From Mucilaginibacter ginsenosidivorans (GTDB taxonomy: Bacteria; Bacteroidota; Bacteroidia; Sphingobacteriales; Sphingobacteriaceae), in assembly GCF_007971025.1 (NCBI RefSeq), contig NZ_CP042436.1, positions 4,836,001-4,900,000 of the forward strand: a DNA stretch of 64,000 nucleotides, given 5' to 3'. The notes below the pieces were generated by a model. The model made no database searches. It was not told the DNA's origin and was given only the letters and a program-made list of their open reading frames with translations. The translations under genes were made by a program, and so were the position numbers. Shown piece after piece: positions 17,900 through 27,179 of this stretch (position 1 is the stretch's first letter; each line of letters begins with the position of its first letter).

Positions 17900-18391
17900 C
17901 TAATATCCGCCCAAACCCGAGAAATCGAGCCGGAAGGTTACCGCGAATATGATAACAGCTACACTTGCGGCTACTCCGGTTATAAGCAATGCGGTACCAA
18001 GCGGATTATTCTTCTTTTGGGCAATGCTCACCCCGCGCGAGCTGTAAGCCAATACATCTCCCTGCGAATTAAAGTTAAATACCATATACCTTTTATGTTG
18101 ACTGAATTGTGGCACCATAGCTTTCTTAAGACCCGCACTATCGGTTTCGAATTTATAATTCTTATCATTGGCCGCCCGGCTGGCCATTGTCCGGTTTGAC
18201 AGAGTGTCGCAAATATACAGCCAGCCGGTAACGCCACTCCTGGTCATAATTTCGTCAGGCCTTCCAAAACGCTGAGCAACATCCTCGCGGTTGCGGAAAC
18301 CCTGCATTACCTGCTGATGAGTATGTACAATTTTTGTACAGCCGCACAGAGCTATTGATGACAATAAAAATAGTATGATTTGATTTTTCAT
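17900..18391 (-). CDS. Lipoprotein of unknown function
   Basis: 163 residues. The signal peptide ends in a lipobox (ALCGCTK, Cys near 18). Next comes a segment resembling outer-membrane assembly small lipoproteins (REDVAQRFGRPDEIMT, about 35-50, then GWLYICD), as in SmpA/BamE-like folds where a GxP turn precedes a beta strand; this similarity is weak. The C-terminus has a hydrophobic stretch (about 131-152) that could insert in the membrane, which is unusual for a lipoprotein. Function unknown. Confidence 0.7.
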   Translation of the reverse strand: MKNQIILFLLSSIALCGCTKIVHTHQQVMQGFRNREDVAQRFGRPDEIMTRSGVTGWLYICDTLSNRTMASRAANDKNYKFETDSAGLKKAMVPQFSQHKRYMVFNFNSQGDVLAYSSRGVSIAQKKNNPLGTALLITGVAASVAVIIFAVTFRLDFSGLGGY

Positions 18392-18442
18392 GATTTTTTG
18401 ATTTTGATGACCTGTTGGTGAAGGTTGGAGACATAATAAAAA

Positions 18443-18466
18443 CCCGGCAACCTCCCGGCCGCCGGG
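18443..18466 (-). terminator. Likely terminator of the beta-barrel gene
   Basis: CCCGGC (18443-18448) pairs with GCCGGG (18461-18466); on the minus strand a TTTTATT run follows. It lies 45 bases after the stop of the gene at 18511-19038. Confidence 0.6.
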
Positions 18467-18510
18467 CTATCATAGGGCCGTCAATGTAATATGACGTATC
18501 TATTGCTTGT

Positions 18511-19038
18511 TCAGAACCTGTACGCCAGCCGAAGGCCCACCTGGCTGGTTGTGCCACCGTTGCTCCAGCCCTCGTAACGTAACCCAGCCTCAAAACCGCC
18601 ATTAAAGGTATAGCCAATGCCCGGCGAGAATACGAAAGCGTGCCCGCCATCCGACTCTGTTGAGAATACAATGCCCGCTTGTCCCTCCAAAAAGAAATTC
18701 CCGTCCGAATAATACTTGATGCCGGCTTTCAGCGGTACAAATCCCGTCGATGATGAACCCAAAAGGCCCTTCAGGTCGCTTTTAACCATCCAGGAATTGT
18801 AGCCCGCCGACAAGGTTAGAAAGGTGTGGTTAGCCGTGGGTATCTCCGCTTTGACCGAGCCGCCGATCACATAGCTGTAAAGATTGCTTATATCGCCAAC
18901 CGGCAATGCGGCTTCCGCCCCAATGCTAAATTTCACACCGGCGCCGGTTGAACTGTTCGAGACGGTGGTGGTTTCCTGGGCAAAACAGCAAACTGCTGTC
19001 CCGCTCAGAATAATGAGTGTTAATAGTAATTTTTTCAT
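18511..19038 (-). CDS. Small outer membrane beta-barrel protein
   Basis: 175 residues. The signal peptide (about 1-20, ending CFAQ) is followed by alternating beta strands and a C-terminus ending in aromatic F (LRLAYRF), typical of barrels inserted by BamA. The size suggests an eight-stranded barrel like OmpW or OmpA N-domains. No substrate can be inferred. It is divergent from the HTH gene at 19306, with a palindrome-containing gap between them. Confidence 0.8.
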   Translation of the reverse strand: MKKLLLTLIILSGTAVCCFAQETTTVSNSSTGAGVKFSIGAEAALPVGDISNLYSYVIGGSVKAEIPTANHTFLTLSAGYNSWMVKSDLKGLLGSSSTGFVPLKAGIKYYSDGNFFLEGQAGIVFSTESDGGHAFVFSPGIGYTFNGGFEAGLRYEGWSNGGTTSQVGLRLAYRF

Positions 19039-19154
19039 GATCTTAAGTTTAATTGTTAAAGATTAATTTGTTTGTAGCCCTAATGATGAAGTAAAGCTAC
19101 CGGGGCGCGTACCCTGCGGAAAATTGATAAATCCTGCCCAAGCTGCGGATTAAG

Positions 19155-19191
19155 TAAATAATAATATTACTCCGCTGTGTATTATTATTTA
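19155..19191. promoter_or_regulatory. AT-rich palindrome between divergent genes
   Basis: TAAATAATAATA (19155-19166) is perfectly inverted at 19180-19191 with a 13-base spacer. It lies between the outer-membrane barrel gene (minus) and the HTH regulator gene (plus). It could be an operator for the adjacent HTH protein, but this is only positional inference. Confidence 0.4.
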
Positions 19192-19305
19192 ACAGTAATT
19201 ATTACTAAATTTAATGTTTGATTATCAACCCGTTGCAATTTCTGCCAATAATATCCATAACGGTAATGAGTAATCCCTAAAGAAATATCACTGAAACCCG
19301 GCTTC

Positions 19306-20367
19306 ATGGAGACAACCCAAACCCAGCTTCTATTCTTTAATCACATCAAATCAAAAATCCCCCCGCATCTTTCCCTGGTTGAGGAAATAGCGGAAACACT
19401 GAATATCAGCAACGACAGCGCTTACCGTCGCATCAGGGGCGAAAAGCCGTTAAGCCTTGACGAAACACACCTGCTGTCAAGTAAATACAATATCTCCCTG
19501 GATGAGTTGCTGCAGGTAAATTCCAAAACAATTATCTTTTCGGACGACAGGGTCGATTTCTCTCACGGGTTTGGCAATTTCCTGCGGTTTGTAGCAGGTA
19601 ACCTCGCACTTTTTAATAAGTTGCAAAACCCCGTGATGTACTATTACAGCAAAGACCTGCCCATCTTTCATTTTATGCCGTTCCCCGAATTGGCAGCATT
19701 TAAATTCTTTTTCTGGAAGCGTACCGTAATTGGGTATCCCGAGCTGGCCCGGCAAAAGTTTACCGGCGGGGAAAATGACCCTGAATCCAATGAATTGGCA
19801 AAAAAGATCGATGAGTTATTTGTTACGCTGCCGTCAACCGATATATTTAACGAGGAGAGTGTAAATGTTACGCTCAGCCAGATAGAAATGTACAAGCAGG
19901 CCAATGTTTTTGCGGATAACGATATACTACTGAAGATATACGCACAACTTGAACAACTGATCGACCACCTGGAGCAGCAGCTTGAATTTGGGAGAAAATT
20001 CTTTTATGGCAAGTCCGATGCCGCGCACTATGCGCCCTACGATGCCTATATTAATGAGAGCCTGATTGGCGACAACACGGTGTACGTACAAAGCGACAAC
20101 CGGCGCATAACCTTCATCAACCATAACGGTTTGAATTATATGTCGACCCAGGCGCCGGATTTCTGCGAGTTTACCTATAAGCACCTGCAAAATGTGATAC
20201 GCAAATCAACCCACATTAGCGTTGTGGGCGAAAAGCAGCGGAGTATTTTCTTTAATACCATTCGTAATAAAATCGCAGAGCGCAAAAAAGGCTTGATATG
20301 GATTGGAATGGCACTTTTGAGCTGGAGCGGCACGGTCGGCTGCGATTGGGTGGATTGTTTGTGTTAA
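19306..20367 (+). CDS. HTH-domain regulatory protein (BetR-like N-terminus)
   Basis: 353 residues. The N-terminal 70 residues form a helix-turn-helix: VEEIAETLNISNDSAYRRIRGEKPLSLDE (about 25-53), as in the BetR/XRE-like regulators of Bacteroidota. The long C-terminal part (about 75-340) is mixed alpha/beta with many aromatic residues and no recognised domain; it may sense a ligand. The last 15 residues (ending VGCDWVDCLC) are odd, with three Cys and three Trp near the end, and could come from a frame change at the 3' end. It converges with gldA and is divergent from the barrel gene. Confidence 0.75.
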   Translation: METTQTQLLFFNHIKSKIPPHLSLVEEIAETLNISNDSAYRRIRGEKPLSLDETHLLSSKYNISLDELLQVNSKTIIFSDDRVDFSHGFGNFLRFVAGNLALFNKLQNPVMYYYSKDLPIFHFMPFPELAAFKFFFWKRTVIGYPELARQKFTGGENDPESNELAKKIDELFVTLPSTDIFNEESVNVTLSQIEMYKQANVFADNDILLKIYAQLEQLIDHLEQQLEFGRKFFYGKSDAAHYAPYDAYINESLIGDNTVYVQSDNRRITFINHNGLNYMSTQAPDFCEFTYKHLQNVIRKSTHISVVGEKQRSIFFNTIRNKIAERKKGLIWIGMALLSWSGTVGCDWVDCLC

Positions 20368-20449
20368 CGAGTTACGCTTGTCCGCCCGTTTTTTTGGGGT
20401 TGGGAGTAATGAGAAACAGTCGACGGGAAAAATCAGCATGACACAGTGG

Positions 20450-21157
20450 TCAATTATTCGTCAGCCTGATAAAAATATCTTCGAGCGATTTCCCTTTATT
20501 GGCAGCACGCAATCCGTCGAGCGAATCATTAGCCACTATTTTTCCTTTGTTGATAATTACCACCTGGTTGCATACGGCTTCCACCTCCTGCATTATATGG
20601 GTACTCAGGATGATGGTTTTGGTTTTGCCCAGGTCACGTATCAACTGGCGAATACCTATCAATTGGTTCGGATCAAGCCCCGAGGTTGGTTCATCCAGTA
20701 TCAGCACCTGCGGATCATGCAGTATAGCCTGTGCCAACCCTACCCTTTGTTTGTAGCCTTTGCTTAGCTGACCTATCTTTTTATGTTTTTCGGGCGTAAG
20801 GCCGGTAAGCTCTATCACCTCGTCAATTCGCTTTTCAGCATCAGGCACGTCATGAATGTTGGCAATAAACGCCATCGACTCGCGTACATACATCTCCTGG
20901 TAAAGCGGGTTGCTTTCGGGCAGGTAGCCAATATTGCGTTTTACCTCCAGGGCCTGAGTTTCCACATCAAAACCGCATACCGACGCCTTGCCCGATGTTT
21001 GCGGAATATAACCCGTCAAAATCTTCATGGTAGTTGACTTGCCTGCACCGTTTGGCCCCAAAAAGCCCAGCACACCAGGCTGCGCGCTAAACGATATGCC
21101 ATCCACAGCCTTTTGCTGGCCGTAAACCTTGGTCAATGATTCTACACTGATGCTCAT
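20450..21157 (-). CDS. gldA: Gliding-motility ABC transporter ATPase GldA
   Basis: 235 residues, a full ABC ATPase: Walker A GPNGAGKST (about 34-42), Q-loop, signature LSKGYKQR (about 133-140), Walker B VLILDEPTSGLDPNQ (about 155-169), and the H-loop STHIM. Sequence and size match GldA-type ATPases that energise GldF/GldG. The fused gldFG gene is 2.7 kb downstream on the same strand, separated by unrelated genes. Function in gliding is family knowledge; the fusion and separation are seen here. Confidence 0.9.
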   Translation of the reverse strand: MSISVESLTKVYGQQKAVDGISFSAQPGVLGFLGPNGAGKSTTMKILTGYIPQTSGKASVCGFDVETQALEVKRNIGYLPESNPLYQEMYVRESMAFIANIHDVPDAEKRIDEVIELTGLTPEKHKKIGQLSKGYKQRVGLAQAILHDPQVLILDEPTSGLDPNQLIGIRQLIRDLGKTKTIILSTHIMQEVEAVCNQVVIINKGKIVANDSLDGLRAANKGKSLEDIFIRLTNN

Positions 21158-21179
21158 GGGGTGTAAATGTAGGTTTTAG

Positions 21180-21211
21180 TCGGAAAGTCCGCAAGTCGGA
21201 AAGTCCGAAAG
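21180..21211. repeat. Degenerate 8-bp tandem repeat upstream of gldA
   Basis: Four consecutive 8-mers of the TCSGAAAG type (TCGGAAAG, TCCGCAAG, TCGGAAAG, TCCGAAAG) occupy 21180-21211. The same word in inverted orientation makes the perfect array at 45265-45296. This one sits just upstream of the gldA start and its TACATTTA -7-like box, in the promoter region. Confidence 0.7.
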
Positions 21212-21401
21212 ATTAGTTGTCGAAGATGATGAGCGACATCTTCAACTTTTATAACCCTTCCAAACGGATAATTCCTTCAAACGACCTTTTTTATTTGCCG
21301 GTATGATGAGCGTCATTTTTTAAAGCTTAGCCTGCTTTTATTTTTATAGATGCATTCAGGTGCCTTTGGATTGGAATTTATTACCCCTATTGAATTAACT
21401 A

Positions 21402-22520
21402 ATGGGAACACAGATCATGGAAGCAAACCACAACGATGGGTTTGACCTTGCAGTAGCCGACCACATCTCGGCCATGCTGGCCTACTGGGACAAAAACCTG
21501 GTGTGCCGTTTCGCCAATACAGCCTATTTGGACTGGTTTGGCAAGTCGAGCGAGCAGCTTGTAAATAAAATGACGCTGATGGACTTGCTTGGCCCCGAGC
21601 TTTTTGCGAAAAATCACCCTTATATTATGCGTGCGCTTGCCGGCAGTCCCCAGACTTTCGAGCGGGATATCCCAATGCCCGATGGCAGCATACGACCGTC
21701 GATCGCTAATTATTTCCCCGATATAGACAGCAAAGGCGAAGTCAAAGGTTTTTATGTGCATGTGGCCGATGTCACAGCCATGAAAATACTCGACAAGGAA
21801 TTGCAACGCTCCAACCAGATCATCAGGGAACAAAATAACCGCCTGCTTAATTTCGCTAATATCGTATCGCACAACCTGAATACTTACGCCTTCAACCTGG
21901 CGACCCTGCTGGATTTTATTGACGAGGCCAAAACCGAAGAGGAAAAAAATGAGCTGATGGGCTATTTGCGTGCCGTATCAAAAAATTTCAGCTCAACAAT
22001 AAAAAACCTGAATGAGGTGGCCGACGCTCACAATCAGGATAAGCTTAAATACGAATGGCTCAATTTGTACGATTATGTTGAAAAAACTGCCGGCATGTTG
22101 TGCAAACAGGTGAAAGATACAAACGCGCTGATATTGAACCGCATTGACACCACGCTGATGCTTTGGGCTAACCCGGCTTACCTTGACAGTATCATTTTAA
22201 ACTTTTTGACCAATGCCCTTAAATACCGCCACCCCGACAGGTTGCCGCTTATCGAGCTGACAACCGCGGTTGAAGGCCGCGAACTGGTTTTCAGGATAAG
22301 GGATAACGGATTGGGTATCGATCTTAAACGGCATGGCAAGGATATTTTTGGCATGTATAAAACCTTTCACGGCAACCAGGATGCAAAGGGCATAGGCCTG
22401 TTCATAACCAAGTTCCAGACCGAAGCGATGGGCGGCCGTATCTGCGTTGAAAGTGAAGTTAATAAGGGCAGTACCTTTAGCGTATACTTTCTGCTCAAAT
22501 CGGTTCAGTTACCGTCGTAA
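21402..22520 (+). CDS. PAS-domain sensor histidine kinase
   Basis: 372 residues, no membrane helix, so cytoplasmic. An N-terminal PAS domain (about 10-128) is followed by a coiled-coil linker, the phospho-acceptor box FANIVSHNL (His near residue 156), and a HATPase domain with N-box NFLTNALKYRHPD, G1 RDNGLGID and G2 KGIGLFITK. It is a close paralogue of the kinase at 57660-59141 (both have GMYKTFHxNxDAKGIGLF). A second ATG is 5 codons in. A stand-alone receiver gene follows 208 bases downstream and is a plausible partner. Confidence 0.92.
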   Translation: MGTQIMEANHNDGFDLAVADHISAMLAYWDKNLVCRFANTAYLDWFGKSSEQLVNKMTLMDLLGPELFAKNHPYIMRALAGSPQTFERDIPMPDGSIRPSIANYFPDIDSKGEVKGFYVHVADVTAMKILDKELQRSNQIIREQNNRLLNFANIVSHNLNTYAFNLATLLDFIDEAKTEEEKNELMGYLRAVSKNFSSTIKNLNEVADAHNQDKLKYEWLNLYDYVEKTAGMLCKQVKDTNALILNRIDTTLMLWANPAYLDSIILNFLTNALKYRHPDRLPLIELTTAVEGRELVFRIRDNGLGIDLKRHGKDIFGMYKTFHGNQDAKGIGLFITKFQTEAMGGRICVESEVNKGSTFSVYFLLKSVQLPS

Positions 22521-22528
22521 AAAACAAT

Positions 22529-22630
22529 CAGTAACACCGTCGGCGCGTCAAAGGCTATTACCGCTTCAAAACAGCCTTTTTAGGGTCGATAAAATCGTTC
22601 AGCGCCGGCGGCACACCGGCGGTGTTACTG
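22529..22630. other. Structured intergenic element with nested inverted repeats
   Basis: CAGTAACACCG (22529-22539) is inverted at 22620-22630. Inside it CGGCGC (22541-22546) pairs with GCGCCG (22602-22607). In the centre AAAGGCT (22550-22556) pairs with AGCCTTT (22573-22579), followed by TTTTTAG, a terminator-like hairpin for the upstream kinase gene. The overall shape is a branched structure of about 100 bases. Confidence 0.55.
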
Positions 22631-22728
22631 AAAAATTAATATTATCGCCTAAGTGACCGCTATCATTTTTCGCGCTGTTATTATTGGGTAAATTACTGAA
22701 ACAATTTACTGGCAATTAACCCATTACA

Positions 22729-23097
22729 ATGAAAGTGCTGATTATTGAGGATGACGAGGATACCCGCGAAGCTTTGGGTTATATCGCAGCGGAGCAGGGT
22801 TGCCGGGTGTATTACGGCGATGGGGACATCACACTGTCACGTATCAAAAAAATATCACCCGACCTGCTGATACTGGATGACTGGGTGAACAACTACCAGG
22901 GAACCAGCATTTGCGACCTGGTAAAATTAAACAGTGCTACAAAGCATGTCCAGGTAATGCTTATATCCACCCGCCCTAATATCGAGGAAATAGCCAAAGG
23001 CTGTAAATGCGACGCTTACCTTTCCAAACCCTTTAACCTGGACGAACTTCAGCATATCCTATACAGCCTGGCGCATTGTGCGCCCGGTTTGGCTTAA
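22729..23097 (+). CDS. Single-domain response regulator (CheY-like)
   Basis: 122 residues, one receiver domain only: acidic pocket E7/D8/D9, phospho-acceptor Asp at position 50 or 51 (LLILDDW), switch Ser near 80 and Lys100 (LSKPF). There is no output domain, so it acts by protein contact or passes phosphate in a relay. It follows the PAS kinase gene in the same direction and is probably its partner. Its last 20 bases overlap a longer but wrong frame of the next gene, glyQS. Confidence 0.88.
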   Translation: MKVLIIEDDEDTREALGYIAAEQGCRVYYGDGDITLSRIKKISPDLLILDDWVNNYQGTSICDLVKLNSATKHVQVMLISTRPNIEEIAKGCKCDAYLSKPFNLDELQHILYSLAHCAPGLA

Positions 23098-23191
23098 GCA
23101 ATATCATTATTGCTTAATTCGAATTGGATGCCAAAAACCTATTCAACTTAATCTAACTCAATCAACCCTTTCCGTCTTTCGGACTAAAAAC

Positions 23192-23199
23192 TATCTTTG
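23192..23199 (+). promoter_or_regulatory. glyQS -7 promoter box (TATCTTTG)
   Basis: TATCTTTG matches the TAnnTTTG consensus and ends 7 bases before the ATG at 23207, so the mRNA would be leaderless or nearly so. This also supports 23207 as the true start. Confidence 0.6.
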
Positions 23200-23206
23200 C
23201 GCTATT

Positions 23207-24664
23207 ATGAGCAATTACCCCGAAGAAATTTTCAAGAACGTAATATCACACGCCAAGGAATATGGCTTTGTATTCCCGTCGAGCGAAATATATGACGGCC
23301 TGAGCGCCGTATACGACTACGGCCAGAACGGTGCCGAGCTGAAGAATAACCTGAAAACCTACTGGTGGAAGGCTATGGTACAGATGAACGAGAATATCGT
23401 TGGGCTTGATGCTGCCATATTTATGCACCCAAAAGTGTGGGAGGCAAGCGGTCACGTGGCAGGTTTTGCCGACCCCATGATAGACAACAAGGATTCGAAA
23501 AAACGCTACCGTGCCGACCAGCTTTTGGAAGATAAGATAGCGCTATATGACAGCGAGGGCAAAACCGACCTGGCCGAGGAGTTGCAACTGGAGATGGATA
23601 AAGCGCTGAAAGCCGAGGATCTGCCGCGGCTGCGCGAACTGATCATTGAGCATAATATCAAATGCCCCGTAAGCGGCACTGCCAACTGGACCGATGTTCG
23701 CCAATTTAACCTGATGTTCAGCACGCAGATGGGCGCTTTAGCCGAGGAATCGGACGTGGTCTATCTTCGCCCCGAAACTGCGCAGGGCATATTTGTGAAC
23801 TACCTGAATGTACAGAAGTCGGGCCGCATGAAGATCCCGTTCGGCATAGCGCAAATAGGCAAGGCTTTCCGTAACGAGGTTATCGCCAGGCAGTTCATCA
23901 TCCGTATGCGCGAGTTTGAGCAGATGGAGATGCAATTTTTCGTTCGTCCCGGCACGCAAAAGGAATGGTTCGAGCGTTGGAAGCAAGTTCGTTTAAAATG
24001 GCACCTTGCCTTAGGCACGTCGCCGGAAAAATACCGTTTTCACGAACATACCAAGCTGGCGTTTTACGCCGATGCGGCTTTCGATATTGAATTTGAGTTC
24101 CCTTTTGGTTTTAAAGAAGTGGAAGGCATACACAGCCGTACCGACTTCGATTTGAGCCAGCATCAGAAATATTCGGGCAAAAAACTGCAATATTTCGACC
24201 CCGAGATCAACCAGAACTATGTGCCTTACGTGATAGAGACCTCGATAGGCCTCGACCGCCTGTTCCTGCTTACGATGATAAACGCTTACGAGGAAGAGGA
24301 CCTGAGCACCGAAGAACGTGCCGACAGCCGCGTGGTATTAAGGCTTCATCCCTGCCTTGCCCCGGTTAAGGCTGCTATATTCCCGCTGACGAAAAAAGAC
24401 GGCCTGCCCGAGAAGGCCCGCGAGATAATGGATAGGCTGAAGGTGGATTTTAACCTGCAATACGAGGAGAAGGACGCCATCGGCAAACGCTACCGCAGGC
24501 AGGATGCTATAGGTACACCATTTTGTATTACGGTGGACCATCAAACGCTTGAAGATAACACCGTGACCATCCGCTACCGCGACACCATGCAGCAGGAACG
24601 TGTAAATGCCGCCGACCTGGACAGAATCATCGGCGATTTGGTAAGCTGGAAGAACGTGTTGTAA
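23207..24664 (+). CDS. glyQS: Glycine--tRNA ligase
   Basis: 485 residues from the ATG at 23207, the size of the alpha2-type single-chain enzyme. A longer frame opening at 23078 is rejected because it overlaps the response regulator and the -7 box. Class II motifs are clear: EIYDGLSAVYDYGQNGAELKNN, the glycyl-specific RPETAQGIFVNY, motif 2 (GIAQIGKAFRNEV), motif 3 (ETSIGLDRLFL), and a C-terminal anticodon-binding domain. A short insert of charged residues near 100-130 is normal. The gene has its own promoter and terminator. Confidence 0.96.
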   Translation: MSNYPEEIFKNVISHAKEYGFVFPSSEIYDGLSAVYDYGQNGAELKNNLKTYWWKAMVQMNENIVGLDAAIFMHPKVWEASGHVAGFADPMIDNKDSKKRYRADQLLEDKIALYDSEGKTDLAEELQLEMDKALKAEDLPRLRELIIEHNIKCPVSGTANWTDVRQFNLMFSTQMGALAEESDVVYLRPETAQGIFVNYLNVQKSGRMKIPFGIAQIGKAFRNEVIARQFIIRMREFEQMEMQFFVRPGTQKEWFERWKQVRLKWHLALGTSPEKYRFHEHTKLAFYADAAFDIEFEFPFGFKEVEGIHSRTDFDLSQHQKYSGKKLQYFDPEINQNYVPYVIETSIGLDRLFLLTMINAYEEEDLSTEERADSRVVLRLHPCLAPVKAAIFPLTKKDGLPEKAREIMDRLKVDFNLQYEEKDAIGKRYRRQDAIGTPFCITVDHQTLEDNTVTIRYRDTMQQERVNAADLDRIIGDLVSWKNVL

Positions 24665-24690
24665 AAAACAAAAATAAGTTACTATAAATC

Positions 24691-24723
24691 AGCCCGTTTG
24701 CTAACCGCAGGCGGGCTTTTTTG
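24691..24723 (+). terminator. glyQS terminator
   Basis: AGCCCG (24691-24696) pairs with CGGGCT (24712-24717) with further inner TGC/GCA pairing, followed by TTTTTTG. It lies 27 bases after the glyQS stop. Confidence 0.85.
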
Positions 24724-24879
24724 CTTTAAGCATAATTAGGTATAACCAAAACACCTTAGTGTTACGTATAAAGTTGAAGTTTAAACAAATAACTTATTAA
24801 CCCCTGTAGTAAAGCTTATTTGTGAAGTGGGTGATGTAAGGCATTTTTGGGATGCTATGCTTAACTAAAAAAACAGAAC

Positions 24880-27150
24880 TTGAAGCGTTATTTAACTTTA
24901 TTTATTCTTCTGCTTACAGCTTTATCTGGTTTCGCCAGGGGACCGTATGATGGCTCTTATGCCGGCTCCTCGGCTTATGGCATGGCAAGTTACCGGGTGG
25001 ACAGCCTCAAAACACTGCTTGCTGCGTCGCTGGCCAATAAGGATACCCCTATTGATACGCTTACCATAAACAGGATAAACAAGCTTGCCGCCGAATTTAT
25101 TGATATCAATCCCGACAGCACTATTTATTACAGCAAATTGGCGATCGTAAGGTCCATTGCAATAAAATACAACTCCGGTATTGCCGACGGGATGGTTGAG
25201 CTGGGTAAGGTTTACAGCCTGAAAGGCGATTACACAAAAGCAGAAAAGAATTTTAAAGGAGCCGAACTGCTTTACATCAAAATAAAGGACGACGCCGGCC
25301 TCGCTAATTGCTACATACACACGGGCCGGTTATATAACCGCATGTCCAACTTCAATACGGCATCGTATTATTTTAACAAATCCCTCGAAATAAACAGGCG
25401 GATAAGCAACGAGGCGGGTATAGCCGACAGCTATCACAACATTGGTATGGTGGCCGATAATATCGGCAAATCGTCGTATGCGCTTGATAATTATTTCAAG
25501 TCGCTGTCTATCAACATCAAGCTTCACGATAAGTTTTCATCAGCATCCAACTATAATAACATAGGCGAGATTATGAAAGGCATGGAGATCTACCCGAAAT
25601 CCATGGAATATTACAAAAGGGCCCTGTTAATATGGCAAAATTCAAAAAACATACAAGGCATGAGTACCGGCTATCAGAACATTGCCGAGATACTGATGCT
25701 GCAAAAGAAATTTGACGAAGCGCTGCCCTACATCCGCAGATCGTTAAAGCTCACCATCGACCAGGATGATAAGGACGGTTTGGCAGGCTTGTACCGCGAC
25801 CTGGGATTGTGTTATGCCAACAAAAAGGATTTCGCCACTTCACTTGCCTATATGGCCAAGTCACTGAAAATAGCCACCGACTATAAGCTCGACTATGACA
25901 AAACCGTATCTCTGAGCAGTTTTGCATCAGTCTATAACCTCCAGAAAGACTATAAGAATGCCTACCAGTATGCGACAATCGCCCGGGAAGCATCCCAGAA
26001 ACTTGGAAACATATCCCTGCGTGCAAACGCTGCACTTCAATTAAGTTCGGCTTTGGCGGGTTTGGAAAGGTTCCAGGAAGCCTTTGAAATGCGCAAGCAG
26101 TATGACGATTTGAAGGATAGCCTGAAAAGCGAGGAAAATGTACAAAAACTAACATCCTTCAACCTGGAATCGACCTTCCAGGAAAAGCAGCGCCGCATTG
26201 CCGAAGAGCACCAGCGTAAGGATGAGCAATACCAGGAAAAGATACAAAGGCAGGGCTTGCTGAGTGTTATCTTCTTTATTATCATCTTGGGTATGATCGC
26301 CGTGCTGATCGTGTATTACAAAGCCAAACGCAAACAACAAAAGATCAATACCATACTGGAAGACAAGAACCACGAGGTTTTGAAGCAGCAGGCCGATCTG
26401 AATAATCAGACCTATAAGCTTAACGAATCGAATAACCTTAAGGACCGTTTAATATCCGTACTGGCACACGACCTTAGGGCTCCGTTAAGTACGCTAAGGG
26501 GTTTATTCGGTTTGCTTGAAGATGAAAGCATTACGCACGAGCAGTTTTTAAGTATGATACCGCAGGCGTTGAAAAAGCTGGAATACACATCCGACTTTTT
26601 GGATACCCTGTTATTCTGGATCAACAGCCAGATGGAAAACTTCAACAGCTCGACAAAGAGCTTCACACTAAAAGAAATTGCAGCCTTCGAGGTGCAAAAC
26701 TACCAGGAACAGGCAGCCGAAAAGGGTATAAAACTATTAGACAGCGTACCGGAGTCAATGGCTGTAACCGCCGACCCCAATTCGATACGCATAGTTATAC
26801 GCAACCTGATAACCAACGCCATCAAATTCTCAAGGAAGGATGATACGATCCAGGTTACGGCACATCGCCACGAGGACAATTTTATCCTGCTATCCGTAAA
26901 GGACACCGGCGTGGGCATGTCGGAAAAACAGTTGAATAAGCTGTTCAGGAGCAAAGTAGATAGCGGCACGGGCACCAATAATGAGTCGGGCACCGGTATG
27001 GGCCTGCTTTTCTGCAAGGACCTCATCGAAAAATGCAACGGCAAAATATGGGTAGAAAGTGTACAGGGCTCGGGCACCGAATTCTTCTTTACCCTGCCCA
27101 TGACCATGAGCATTGTAAAAGAAGAGGAAGAAGTTGCGATGGCATCGTAA
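24880..27150 (+). CDS. TPR-repeat sensor histidine kinase
   Basis: 756 residues from a TTG start that gives a good signal peptide (about 1-19). About eight TPR units (roughly 85-420, e.g. ADGMVELGKVYSLKGDYTKAEKNF) would lie in the periplasm. A coiled coil and a membrane helix (about 465-487, IFFIIILGMIAVLIVYY) lead to a cytoplasmic HisKA box (VLAHDLRAPLSTLRG) and a HATPase domain (N-box NLITNAIKFSRKDD, G1 DTGVGM, G2 GTGMGLLFCKDLI). The kinase is probably regulated by extracytoplasmic contacts. No response regulator is adjacent; the next gene is convergent. Confidence 0.92.
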   Translation: MKRYLTLFILLLTALSGFARGPYDGSYAGSSAYGMASYRVDSLKTLLAASLANKDTPIDTLTINRINKLAAEFIDINPDSTIYYSKLAIVRSIAIKYNSGIADGMVELGKVYSLKGDYTKAEKNFKGAELLYIKIKDDAGLANCYIHTGRLYNRMSNFNTASYYFNKSLEINRRISNEAGIADSYHNIGMVADNIGKSSYALDNYFKSLSINIKLHDKFSSASNYNNIGEIMKGMEIYPKSMEYYKRALLIWQNSKNIQGMSTGYQNIAEILMLQKKFDEALPYIRRSLKLTIDQDDKDGLAGLYRDLGLCYANKKDFATSLAYMAKSLKIATDYKLDYDKTVSLSSFASVYNLQKDYKNAYQYATIAREASQKLGNISLRANAALQLSSALAGLERFQEAFEMRKQYDDLKDSLKSEENVQKLTSFNLESTFQEKQRRIAEEHQRKDEQYQEKIQRQGLLSVIFFIIILGMIAVLIVYYKAKRKQQKINTILEDKNHEVLKQQADLNNQTYKLNESNNLKDRLISVLAHDLRAPLSTLRGLFGLLEDESITHEQFLSMIPQALKKLEYTSDFLDTLLFWINSQMENFNSSTKSFTLKEIAAFEVQNYQEQAAEKGIKLLDSVPESMAVTADPNSIRIVIRNLITNAIKFSRKDDTIQVTAHRHEDNFILLSVKDTGVGMSEKQLNKLFRSKVDSGTGTNNESGTGMGLLFCKDLIEKCNGKIWVESVQGSGTEFFFTLPMTMSIVKEEEEVAMAS

Positions 27151-27179
27151 CCCCTTCCCCCTATCTCATCAACACATTT

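Noticed and set aside
18255..18671. 138-codon reverse-strand frame between the lipoprotein and barrel genes
   Set aside because: It overlaps two better genes, each with signal peptides, and has no recognisable features.
22447..22656. Open frame of 69 codons across the end of the PAS kinase
   Set aside because: It overlaps the real kinase in another frame and then runs through the nested inverted repeats; composition is not protein-like.
23078..23206. Longer N-terminus for glycyl-tRNA synthetase
   Set aside because: It overlaps the response regulator end and the -7 box; the family begins near MSNYPEEIF.
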